Shown: positions 1 to 6,547, counted from the stretch's first letter. The stretch is 7,290 bases of DNA from an uncultured Treponema sp. (GCA_946611835.1 CAMOEE010000131.1:1-7290), one strand, 5' to 3'. Notes: generated by a model not told the origin, from the letters alone. A program made the numbers and translations.

Positions 1-113
1 GCGTGAGGGATTGTAGCATCGCCGAAGGCGTTCTGTAGTGAGCGAAGCGAACGGAAGAATGAAGCGTTTAGCGGAAATGCGAAAAGCCCGGCGGCAGCTT
101 GCTGCCGACACGC
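1..113. repeat. GC-rich intergenic repeat-like element, left edge cut by the window
   Basis: This is a non-coding GC-rich stretch next to AT-rich DNA, with several nested symmetries. GCGTG at 1-5 is inverted as CACGC at 109-113. A small hairpin lies at 20-30 (CGCC-GAA-GGCG). GCGAA is repeated in tandem at 42-51. There is a near-perfect palindrome at 92-107 (CGGCAGC-TT-GCTGCCG). No ORF fits it. The terminal inversion and internal hairpins suggest a dispersed extragenic repeat or a small non-autonomous element. It resembles intergenic GC-rich elements I associate with treponeme genomes, but repetition cannot be shown from one copy. The left boundary is not visible. Confidence 0.45.
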
Positions 114-126
114 CCATATTCACCAC

Positions 127-156
127 TTGCATAAATATTCATATATTCTGTATAAT
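127..156 (+). promoter_or_regulatory. Probable sigma-70 promoter of the ABC importer operon
   Basis: A perfect -10 hexamer TATAAT lies at 151-156. A weak -35 candidate TTGCAT lies at 127-132, 18 bases upstream, in AT-rich DNA. Transcription would begin near 162-164, giving a leader of about 65 bases before the ATG at 227. The -10 is convincing; the -35 matches only its TTG. Confidence 0.55.
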
Positions 157-160
157 TATT

Positions 161-213
161 GAATAAACGGGGACTGCGGCGTAAACTGCGTGCACAGTCC
201 CTTATTCATTTTT
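161..213 (+). terminator. Leader hairpin followed by a T run: attenuator or terminator candidate
   Basis: The two-part stem pairs GAATAA (161-166) with TTATTC (202-207) and GGGACTG (170-176) with CAGTCCC (195-201). There is a 3-base bulge on the left side, an 18-base loop, and TTTTT at 209-213. It sits between the predicted transcription start and the ribosome binding site AGGA (216-219) of the first gene. It could therefore act as an attenuator in the leader, or terminate read-through from an upstream gene outside the window. The loop carries a second CTGCG (186-190) that copies 174-178. I recognise no named riboswitch class, and no plausible leader peptide was found. Confidence 0.5.
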
Positions 214-226
214 ATAGGACTTATAT

Positions 227-1006
227 ATGAAAAAAATCTCAATTTTTGCTGTCGCATTTGCAGCTTCTCTTTCTTTCATCGCTTGTAATAAAACAAATGT
301 TGAAATCAATTCAGTTGCTGACCTTGCAGGAAAGAAAATCGGTGTTCAGGCTGGAACAACTGGTGAAGCTTGGGTTCAGGAAAATGTTGAGGGCGTAAAG
401 CTTTCTTCTTTTAAATCAGGCATGGACGCAGCCCTTGACCTCAAAAATCGTGCAATTGACGCTGTTGTCCTCGACGAGCTTCCGGCAAAAGCAATCGTAG
501 AGCGAAATTCAGACCTGAAAATCGTCCGTGACAATCTTTTCGCCGAGAACAAAGAAGCCTATGCAATCGCCGTAAAAAAAGGCAATGAGTCTCTTCTTGC
601 TTCAATCAACAAGACAATTTCTGATATGAAATCAAGCGGTGAATATGAAAAACTTGTCTCAGCCTTTATGCCTGCCGACGGAAACATTGTTCTTCCAGCT
701 TTTGAGAAATCTTCTGGAGATAAAATCGTAAAACTGGGAACTAACGCCGCTTTCCCGCCATTTGAATATGTCGAGGGAAAAGACATCGTCGGTTTTGACA
801 TTTCAATGGGGCAGAAAATCGCCGCTTCTACAGGCATGAAACTTGAAGTCGTTGACATGGCATTTGACAGCCTTATTCCGGCTTTGCAGTCTGGCTCAAT
901 CGACTTCATTGCAGCAGGTATGTCTGTAAACGAAGAGCGCAAAAAGAACGTAGACTTTTCTGACACTTACTTTGAGTCAGAGCAGGTCATCATCGTTCGA
1001 AAATAA
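227..1006 (+). CDS. Circularly permuted amino acid ABC transporter substrate-binding lipoprotein (SBP family 3)
   Basis: This is the amino acid receptor of an ABC importer, predicted to be a periplasmic lipoprotein. Residues 1-19 are a signal peptide (KK, then a hydrophobic run) ending in the lipobox FIA-C20. Family 3 proteins normally run lobe 1 (GTNAAFPPFEY, then AGMSVNEER, then DFSD), hinge, lobe 2 (LAGKKIGVQAGTTGEAW, then DAVVLDE), hinge, and C-terminal helices (GEYEKLV). Here lobe 2 comes first (about 27-118), followed by the C-terminal helices (about 119-147) and a new linker (about 148-166). Lobe 1 comes last (about 167-252), and the protein ends in the hinge strand QVIIVRK at 253-259. 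The likely ligand contacts remain: D83, T44/T45, F179 and R238. Length is normal for the family, with no frameshift. The start has AGGA at 216-219, 7 bases upstream. The permease follows after 21 bases. The ligand is probably a polar or basic amino acid; the exact one cannot be read. Family assignment is very sure and the permutation nearly so. Confidence 0.93.
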   Translation: MKKISIFAVAFAASLSFIACNKTNVEINSVADLAGKKIGVQAGTTGEAWVQENVEGVKLSSFKSGMDAALDLKNRAIDAVVLDELPAKAIVERNSDLKIVRDNLFAENKEAYAIAVKKGNESLLASINKTISDMKSSGEYEKLVSAFMPADGNIVLPAFEKSSGDKIVKLGTNAAFPPFEYVEGKDIVGFDISMGQKIAASTGMKLEVVDMAFDSLIPALQSGSIDFIAAGMSVNEERKKNVDFSDTYFESEQVIIVRK

Positions 1007-1027
1007 TAATTCTAAACAGGTTTTTAT

Positions 1028-1696
1028 ATGATTCAGTCTTTTTATGACACGATGATTGCGGGGCAGAGGTACATCCTGATTTTTCAGGGCCTTGGTGTCA
1101 CCATTCTGATTGCCATTTGCGCAGTTTTAATCGGAACTGTAATCGGCTTTATGCTTGCCCTTATGAAAGTTTCGGGCAACAAGCTTCTCAAAACAATCGC
1201 TGAACTTTACACGACCGTTCTGCGGGGCATTCCTCTTGCAACTCAGCTTATGATTTTCTACTTCGTAATCTTTGCACCCCTTGGAATGAACAGGCTTCTG
1301 GTTGCAATCCTGGCTTACGGCTTTAACTCAGGCGCTTACTGCACTGAGATTTTCCGTGCCGGCATTCAGGGAGTTGCACCGGGGCAGACAGAGGCAGGCC
1401 GTTCCCTCGGCTTGAGCAAGTGGCAGACGATTTTTAAGATTGTCCTTCCCCAGGCCGTAAAGGCTGTTCTTCCTACCTACACAAGCGAATTCATCGTCCT
1501 CATAAAAGAAACTTCTGTCGCAAGCTTCATTGCCGTCACTGACATGACAAAGGCCGGCGATATGATTCGTAACGCAACCTACAACGCATGGATTCCGCTC
1601 CTTACCTGTGCGGCAATTTACCTTGTGCTTACGGTTGGTCTTACAAAACTTTTCGGCTTGCTCGAAAAAAGGATGGCAAAAAGTGATAGACGTTAA
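1028..1696 (+). CDS. Polar amino acid ABC transporter permease (HisM/GlnP-like)
   Basis: This inner membrane channel subunit has 222 residues, typical for the family. Hydrophobic segments lie near 18-45, 55-82, 84-105, 150-171 and 188-212. The family block RGIPL (66-70) is followed by FNSGAYCTEIFRAGI (99-113). The EAA loop that docks on the ATPase is at about 122-142 (E122-A-G, then G128, then LPQA at 140-143). Only one permease gene is present, so a homodimer is likely. The start is ATG 1028, with a weak AGG at 1018-1020. It lies 21 bases after the binding protein stop, and its last 14 bases overlap the ATPase gene. The ligand specificity is not decided by this sequence. Confidence 0.95.
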   Translation: MIQSFYDTMIAGQRYILIFQGLGVTILIAICAVLIGTVIGFMLALMKVSGNKLLKTIAELYTTVLRGIPLATQLMIFYFVIFAPLGMNRLLVAILAYGFNSGAYCTEIFRAGIQGVAPGQTEAGRSLGLSKWQTIFKIVLPQAVKAVLPTYTSEFIVLIKETSVASFIAVTDMTKAGDMIRNATYNAWIPLLTCAAIYLVLTVGLTKLFGLLEKRMAKSDRR

Positions 1697-2405
1697 GAAT
1701 CTAAAAATCAGTTTCGGAAATCTTCATGTTATAAAGGATGTTTCAGTCCACATAGAAAAAGGCGAGAAAATCGTAATCATAGGGCCGTCAGGCTCCGGGA
1801 AAAGCACTTTCCTGCGTTGTCTGAACCGGCTTGAAAACCCGGACGGAGGCCAGATTCTTTTTGAGGGAAACGATATGACTTCTCCTTCAACGAACCTTGA
1901 TTTGTGCCGCCGCCGGATGGGCATGGTCTTCCAGCACTTCAATCTTTTTCCTCATCTTACGGTTTTGAAAAACATCACTCTTGCGCCTGTAACCCTTAAG
2001 CTCAAGACTCCAAAAGAGGCCGAAAAGGAAGCTATGGAACTCCTTGAGAGAATCGGTCTTCCTGACAAGGCCAATGTCTATCCCTCAACTTTGAGCGGCG
2101 GCCAGAAGCAGCGGATTGCCATAGTCCGCTCGCTTGCAATGCACCCGGATGTAATGCTTTTTGACGAGCCGACCAGTGCCCTTGATCCTGAGATGGTTGG
2201 GGAAGTTCTTGAAGTAATGAAGGATTTGGCCCGCGACGGCATGACCATGGCGGTCGTTACCCACGAAATGTCCTTCGCCCGTGAAGTTGCGGACAGGGTT
2301 CTTTTTATGAGCGGCGGCTATATTACAGAAGAGGGAAGTCCCGACGAGATTTTCGGTAATCCAAAGAGCGAGCGCCTTAAGCAGTTCTTGAAGAGCGTGC
2401 TTTAG
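1683..2405 (+). CDS. Polar amino acid ABC transporter ATP-binding protein (GlnQ/HisP-like)
   Basis: This cytoplasmic ATPase drives the importer. Counting from the GTG start (240 aa), the motifs are Walker A GPSGSGKST (34-42), Q-loop at Q84, signature LSGGQ (137-141), Walker B VMLFDEP (157-163) with catalytic E162, D-loop SALD (165-168) and H-loop H194. All are intact. The start is GTG 1683 rather than the more upstream ATG 1608. Reading from GTG gives the usual family N-terminus (IDVKNLKISFG), AGGA sits at 1670-1673 nine bases upstream, and the overlap with the permease is only 14 bases. The ATG start would add a 25-residue extension that is just the permease sequence in another frame. The overlap implies coupled translation. 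The stop lies 6 bases from the convergent ybaK stop. Confidence 0.95.
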   Translation: MIDVKNLKISFGNLHVIKDVSVHIEKGEKIVIIGPSGSGKSTFLRCLNRLENPDGGQILFEGNDMTSPSTNLDLCRRRMGMVFQHFNLFPHLTVLKNITLAPVTLKLKTPKEAEKEAMELLERIGLPDKANVYPSTLSGGQKQRIAIVRSLAMHPDVMLFDEPTSALDPEMVGEVLEVMKDLARDGMTMAVVTHEMSFAREVADRVLFMSGGYITEEGSPDEIFGNPKSERLKQFLKSVL

Positions 2406-2411
2406 TTTCAG

Positions 2412-2900
2412 CTATTGTTCCAGAATAAGGTCAACTGCCTCGGCGTTACAGGCCTTAATCAAATCTTCTGGTGCGATAACGATTTGCTCCCCCCGCATTC
2501 CTGCGCTTATGTAAATCTTTTCGTGGTTCAATGCTGATTCATCAATAAAAGTTGGAAATTTCTTTTTCATTCCCAAAGGTGAGCAGCCGCCACGAATATA
2601 GCCTGTGAGCGCAAGAAGTTCCTCTGCTTTTACGGGATTGATTTCTTTGGCCCCGCATGCGTTCCTTGCCTTTTTCAGGTTGATTTCGTGCTCTGCGCTC
2701 TGACAGAAAACAAAAATCTGCTTGCTCTCGCTCCGCATGACGATTGTCTTAAAACAGGCGGCGGGATCAATTCCAAGTTTGCCGGCGATTCCGCTTGCGG
2801 CTCCCCTTGAAAGCTCGTGCTCACCGTCATCATCATAGGAAAGAGTCTCGTACTTTATCTTTAAGCCGTCCAAAATTCGCATTGCGTTCGTTTTTTTCAT
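2412..2900 (-). CDS. ybaK: YbaK/EbsC-type Cys-tRNA(Pro) deacylase
   Basis: This is a cytoplasmic trans-editing enzyme. In the YbaK family it hydrolyses Cys-tRNA(Pro) made in error by prolyl-tRNA synthetase. The 162 residues match the usual length. Family features in order are an N-terminal KTNAMRILDG (3-12), the conserved lysine in FKTIVMR (K51), KKARNACGAKE (76-86), and the glycine-rich block LTGYIRGGCSPLG (98-110) followed by the Lys-rich turn KKKFPTFID (112-120). ATG 2898-2900 is supported by AAAAGGAAT on the minus strand, with the AGGA core at 2908-2911, 7 bases away. It is transcribed alone, convergent with the importer operon and divergent from 2935. The family call is firm; the tRNA substrate is inferred from family knowledge. 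Confidence 0.92.
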   Translation of the reverse strand: MKKTNAMRILDGLKIKYETLSYDDDGEHELSRGAASGIAGKLGIDPAACFKTIVMRSESKQIFVFCQSAEHEINLKKARNACGAKEINPVKAEELLALTGYIRGGCSPLGMKKKFPTFIDESALNHEKIYISAGMRGEQIVIAPEDLIKACNAEAVDLILEQ

Positions 2901-2922
2901 ATTACATTCCTTTTATTTATGA

Positions 2923-2928
2923 TATAAT
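2923..2928 (+). promoter_or_regulatory. -10 hexamer (TATAAT) of the 2935-6547 operon, suggesting a leaderless transcript
   Basis: A perfect TATAAT in the 34-base divergent gap ends 6 bases before the ATG at 2935, so transcription would start at or next to the start codon. No purine-rich ribosome binding site precedes that ATG. The -35 is poor (TTACAT at 2902-2907, spacing 15). On the minus strand, CATAAT (2927-2932) could serve as the -10 for ybaK, so two promoters would overlap here. Confidence 0.45.
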
Positions 2929-2934
2929 TATGGA

Positions 2935-3504
2935 ATGAGCCAGAATATTCAAGATGTATTAAGTTCTTTCTCTAAAAAACTTTCCCGCTTCAATAATTCG
3001 CAGGATTCAGTGAGGCTTTCTTCTCCAGAAAGGGCAAAAACCGAATATCTTGAAGAAAAACTCCGTGAGAGGGCAGAGCGGCTCCGTTCTTCTGTCATCT
3101 CCACCTACAAAATTTACCGTGCCCCTTTCGAGGCTCTTGGCGAAAAATCTGACAGGGCGGCTTCCCTTGACCGTGACGAGCAGGCTCTTCTTAAGGCCTA
3201 CAATCTTTACAAATCCTGCATGGACATAGACAAAGAGAATCAGGATGAAATCGGAGCGACTCACATCAGGAATGTGGAACTGTATTCTCCTCTGGCTGAC
3301 AAGGCCAGCTACACGACCGGCGGCCAGTTCGTTTATCTTCTCTGCTGGCTATACTTCGAGCAGAATTGTCAGGAATTCTTACCCTTTTTTAAGGACATCG
3401 ACAATCATTTTGTGCTATGCTTTTCCCGTACAGATGGTTTCCAGTTCGCGGATTCTCACGAAAAGGAAATATTCGAGCTTGTTAAGTCGGAGTTTTATTC
3501 ATGA
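2935..3504 (+). CDS. Hypothetical soluble protein, first gene of an operon with MATE and GGDEF genes
   Basis: I do not recognise this 189-residue protein. It has no signal peptide or convincing membrane helix, so it is probably cytoplasmic. The N-terminal third is rich in charged residues and Ser. A helical, possibly coiled-coil stretch lies at about 31-58 (PERAKTEYLEEKLRERAERL). A second helical part runs at 78-101. An aromatic-rich segment with Cys137 and Cys145 follows (about 132-152, FVYLLCWLYFEQ), and the protein ends with a short acidic/aromatic tail. The coding frame is supported by its exact ATGA overlap (3501-3504) with the MATE gene. ATG 2935 is the first possible start, because an in-frame TGA lies at 2920-2922; it has no Shine-Dalgarno sequence. 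A regulator or adaptor for its neighbours is possible, but nothing in the sequence proves it. Confidence 0.8.
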   Translation: MSQNIQDVLSSFSKKLSRFNNSQDSVRLSSPERAKTEYLEEKLRERAERLRSSVISTYKIYRAPFEALGEKSDRAASLDRDEQALLKAYNLYKSCMDIDKENQDEIGATHIRNVELYSPLADKASYTTGGQFVYLLCWLYFEQNCQEFLPFFKDIDNHFVLCFSRTDGFQFADSHEKEIFELVKSEFYS

Positions 3505-4871
3505 CAAAAGATTTGACGAGCGGTCATCCGCTTAAAATTATTCTCAGCTTTGCGCTCCCGGTTTTTTTCGGCTATCTTTTCCAGCAGTTTTACAATCTTG
3601 TTGACACAATCATCGTAGGTCAGTTCCTCGGTGTTGACGCTCTTGCCGCTGTGGGTGCTACGGGCAGCCTCAATTTTATGATTATCGGATTCTGCATGGG
3701 AATTTGCTCTGGTTTTGCGATTCCTGTCGCACAGAGGTTCGGTGCCGGCGATTACACTGCCATGCGACAGTTCATCTTCAACTCATGGATTCTTGTTCTC
3801 TTTTTTTCTGTTGTCCTTACGACATTCACAGTTATTTTCTGCCGGCCTATGCTGGTGGCCCTGAAAACACCCCAGAACATCCTGGATATGTCCTGTTCAT
3901 ATTTCGAGATTATCCTTGCGGGCATTCCCGTCGTTTTTTTCTATAACATCCTCTCCGGAATTATCCGCTCGGTTGGTGACTCAAAGACCCCTCTTTATTT
4001 TCTTTTGATTTCAGCCGTAATGAACATAGTCCTTGATTTGCTTTTTATTGCTGTCTTCAGGCTCGGAATTCCCGGGGCTGCCTATGCCACCGTCATCTCA
4101 ACTCTTTTTTCAGGGGTGCTCTGCTTCTTCTACATGAAGGCCAAATTCGAGATTCTTCGCCTGCAAAAATCGGACAAAGTTCCCTCAACAAAAAAAATGA
4201 AGACCCTGCTTGGAATCGGTGTGCCTATGGGCCTGCAGTATTCAATCACGGCAATCGGAAGTGTAATCCTTCAGAGTGCGGTCAATGTGCTTGGCTCTGT
4301 TTATGTCGCCTCCATGGTCACGGCGCAAAAAATCAGCATTTTCTTCTCAACGCCTTTTGACGCTTTGGGAACTACGATGGCAACTTACGGCGGCCAGCAT
4401 GTCGGGGCCAAAAAAATCGAACGCCTTAATCCCGGCCTTTTCTGGGGTTGCATGGTCGGCTTCGCATGGTCGCTTGTGGCTCTCGTGATTCTCTTTTTCT
4501 TCAGCGACAAGCTTTCAGCTTTCTTTATCAGCAAGAATGAAAGTGCTGATACCACGGCCTTTGTAATCGTGCATGTTTTCTACTTCCTCATGGCCAACGG
4601 AGTCACTTACTGGCTTCTGGTTCTCGTAAACTGCGTGCGATTTATGATTCAGGGCATGGGATTTTCCCGACTGGCCATTCTTGCTGGCGTTTTTGAACTG
4701 GTTGGTCGGGGCGTAATCGGCCTTGTCTTTGTTCCGCTTTTTGGTTTTACCGGGGCCTGTCTTGCAAGTCCCCTGGCCTGGGTTCTTGCGGACGCTTTTC
4801 TTGTTCCTGCGTACTTTTCCTGCAGGAAAAAACTCATTAAAATGTATAGTGCGGAAAAATTACCGGCATGA
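3501..4871 (+). CDS. MATE family efflux transporter
   Basis: This inner membrane antiporter probably exports cationic compounds, drugs or metabolites using a Na+ or H+ gradient. At 456 residues it has the usual length, and the pattern fits 12 helices in two halves. The N-half shows ALPVFFGYLFQQFYNLVDTI (18-37) followed by VGQFLG. GIIRSVGDSKTP (153-164) then N175-IVLD and LGIPGAAYAT (188-197) are MATE hallmarks. The C-half repeats the pattern with GIGVPMGLQYS (238-248), an RFMIQGMGFSR segment (380-390) and GFTGACLASPLAW (415-427). The start has GGAG at 3489-3492 with spacing of 8. It overlaps the upstream gene by ATGA and the downstream cyclase by ATGA (4868-4871), so the three are translated as a coupled unit. 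Subfamily (NorM, DinF or MepA type) and substrate cannot be settled by eye. Confidence 0.93.
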   Translation: MTKDLTSGHPLKIILSFALPVFFGYLFQQFYNLVDTIIVGQFLGVDALAAVGATGSLNFMIIGFCMGICSGFAIPVAQRFGAGDYTAMRQFIFNSWILVLFFSVVLTTFTVIFCRPMLVALKTPQNILDMSCSYFEIILAGIPVVFFYNILSGIIRSVGDSKTPLYFLLISAVMNIVLDLLFIAVFRLGIPGAAYATVISTLFSGVLCFFYMKAKFEILRLQKSDKVPSTKKMKTLLGIGVPMGLQYSITAIGSVILQSAVNVLGSVYVASMVTAQKISIFFSTPFDALGTTMATYGGQHVGAKKIERLNPGLFWGCMVGFAWSLVALVILFFFSDKLSAFFISKNESADTTAFVIVHVFYFLMANGVTYWLLVLVNCVRFMIQGMGFSRLAILAGVFELVGRGVIGLVFVPLFGFTGACLASPLAWVLADAFLVPAYFSCRKKLIKMYSAEKLPA

Positions 4872-6547
4872 AGTCAATAAAAGCAAAAATCTTTTTTATA
4901 GTTCTCTCCGGCATCGTCACGGCTTCTGCAGTTGTTGGCAGTATAGGCATTTTCTGGTCGAACAAGGCAATAAAAGACAGTGCGGCACAAGTCCTTGATT
5001 TGATGGCCCAGGTTCAGACGGAAGGACTTGATTCAATGTTTTCCAGTGTTGAGCAGGCAACAAAAGTCCTCTCTGGTTATGTAACTGAGAATCTGGAATA
5101 TTCCGAACTCTTTCTCAATGACGCAAAGCCCTCCAGGTATATAGAGCAGATTAAAAATGTCTCGTATTACATCGTAAATTGTACCCAGTCCGCCATGTCA
5201 GTTTATGTTCATTTCGCACCGGAACTTACTGATAAGTTTTCCGATATCTTATGGCATAAGGTAGATGGTGCCTTTCTTTTCGAAGATAAAAAAGACTTCC
5301 CTGTCAATAAAGATCCTGAGAATAACTGGTTTATGCGTGCCCGTCTGGCAGGAAGCGGAATCTGGACCAAGCCTTATTACAACAGCGATCTTAACGAATA
5401 TCTTGTTTCTTATTTGCTGCCAATTTTTAAGGACGGTAAGTTCCTTGGTGTCGTCGGCATGGATATCGATTTTGATGATATTGTCACTGTCGTTAATTCA
5501 ATAACGGTCTATGATACAGGTTATGCCTTCCTTACCGACGCTGATTTTGTGATTCTTTACCACAGGCGGATACCTTATGGCACAAAACTCTTTGAGCACG
5601 CCGGAAATTTTAGGGTAATCAGACACAAGGAAATCGAAACTGATTTTTACGAGTACACGAATGTTGTCAAAAATCCATGGCATAATAATCAGGTAGAAAA
5701 AAACAAATTCAAGATGGTCTTCAAAGTCCTCTCAAACGGAATGAATCTTGTCGTGAGCGTTCCTTCAAAGGAAATTGACCGCACGCGAACCCGCCTTATT
5801 TACGGTCTGGTTCTTTCCGCCATCTTGATTACTATTGTCGTTTCTATCTGGTGTATCTGGATGTCAACGAAGTTTACCAATCCTCTCAAAAAACTTGCTG
5901 ACTTAACGAAGAAAATTGTTGTCGGGGATTATGACTTTGAGTTCGACAAGACTCCTGATGACGAAATCGGCGAGCTCATGGGCAGGTTTGAGTTTATGGC
6001 AAAATCCCTTAAGCGCCAGTTTGAGTACATAAATAACCTTGCCTATATGGATGCCATGACGGGAGCCAGAAACAAGAGGGCTTTCATCGACGAGACCGAC
6101 GAGATTGACATGCAGATAAAGAATTCAAAGCTTTCCGGAAAAAATTTTGAATTCGGCGTTATTGTATTTGATGTTAACGACCTGAAAAACATAAACGATA
6201 CTTTTGGTCATAAGGCCGGAGACCAGCTCATAAAATCAGCCTTCAGTCTTATTGCAAGAAACTTCTTCCTTAGCAATATTTTCCGAATCGGTGGTGATGA
6301 ATTCGTCGTAACAATCACGGGAAAAGATTATGCAAACAGAGTCGAGCTTTTAGCAAAATTCCGCAGTGATATGGACGAGCCTCTCTCGGAGAAAAACAGT
6401 GCCTTTGAAAAAGTCTCAATCGCCTCGGGGCTTGCGGTCTATGACTCCGAAAAAGATTCCTGCTTCCAGAATGTATTTGAGCGGGCCGACGAGGAAATGT
6501 ACAAGACAAAAACATCAATGAAGGGTGGCCGGGAATTTGTCAGGTAA
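4868..6547 (+). CDS. Membrane-bound diguanylate cyclase with dCache sensor, HAMP and GGDEF domains
   Basis: This is a receptor enzyme that makes cyclic di-GMP from two GTP in response to an outside signal. TM1 is at about 7-30. The extracytoplasmic dCache-like domain is at about 31-305, with the characteristic run W165, KPYYN (168-172), SYLLPIFKDG (181-190) and VVGMDIDF (195-202). TM2 is at about 309-332, HAMP at about 333-385, and GGDEF at about 390-556. Catalytic features are intact: DAMTGARNKRAF (395-406), metal ligand D435, substrate residues N443 and D452, and GGDEF at 475-479. The inhibitory I-site (RxxD, expected at 466-469) reads FFLS, so classical product inhibition is probably absent. 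The amino acid-binding motif of dCache sensors is only partly matched (WF at 154-155, D174), so the ligand is unknown. It starts inside the MATE stop; the nearby GGA is 12 bases away, so translation probably relies on coupling. Confidence 0.94.
   Translation: MKSIKAKIFFIVLSGIVTASAVVGSIGIFWSNKAIKDSAAQVLDLMAQVQTEGLDSMFSSVEQATKVLSGYVTENLEYSELFLNDAKPSRYIEQIKNVSYYIVNCTQSAMSVYVHFAPELTDKFSDILWHKVDGAFLFEDKKDFPVNKDPENNWFMRARLAGSGIWTKPYYNSDLNEYLVSYLLPIFKDGKFLGVVGMDIDFDDIVTVVNSITVYDTGYAFLTDADFVILYHRRIPYGTKLFEHAGNFRVIRHKEIETDFYEYTNVVKNPWHNNQVEKNKFKMVFKVLSNGMNLVVSVPSKEIDRTRTRLIYGLVLSAILITIVVSIWCIWMSTKFTNPLKKLADLTKKIVVGDYDFEFDKTPDDEIGELMGRFEFMAKSLKRQFEYINNLAYMDAMTGARNKRAFIDETDEIDMQIKNSKLSGKNFEFGVIVFDVNDLKNINDTFGHKAGDQLIKSAFSLIARNFFLSNIFRIGGDEFVVTITGKDYANRVELLAKFRSDMDEPLSEKNSAFEKVSIASGLAVYDSEKDSCFQNVFERADEEMYKTKTSMKGGREFVR

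Noticed and set aside
161..226. Leader peptide or known riboswitch in the importer leader
   Set aside because: The only leader start (GTG 190) lacks a ribosome binding site and runs into the coding region out of frame. The hairpin matches no riboswitch consensus I know.
559..966. Minus-strand open frame inside the binding protein gene
   Set aside because: It is low-complexity antisense reading with no ribosome binding site or recognisable domain, inside a clear coding gene. The same applies to the other short overlapping frames in the MATE and GGDEF genes.
227..1006. The binding protein gene as a truncated pseudogene or fragment
   Set aside because: All family blocks are present once, the frame is open from a good start to a stop at the hinge boundary, and signal peptide and length are normal. 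Rotation explains it better than decay.
1608..1682. Longer ATPase reading from ATG 1608
   Set aside because: The extra 25 residues overlap the permease's last membrane helix in another frame and match no family N-terminus. GTG 1683 has a well-placed AGGA.
2381..2438. GCAGTT/AACTGC inverted repeat as a terminator between the convergent genes
   Set aside because: The stem is only 6 base pairs with a 46-base loop and no T run. It lies inside both coding ends and looks like chance.
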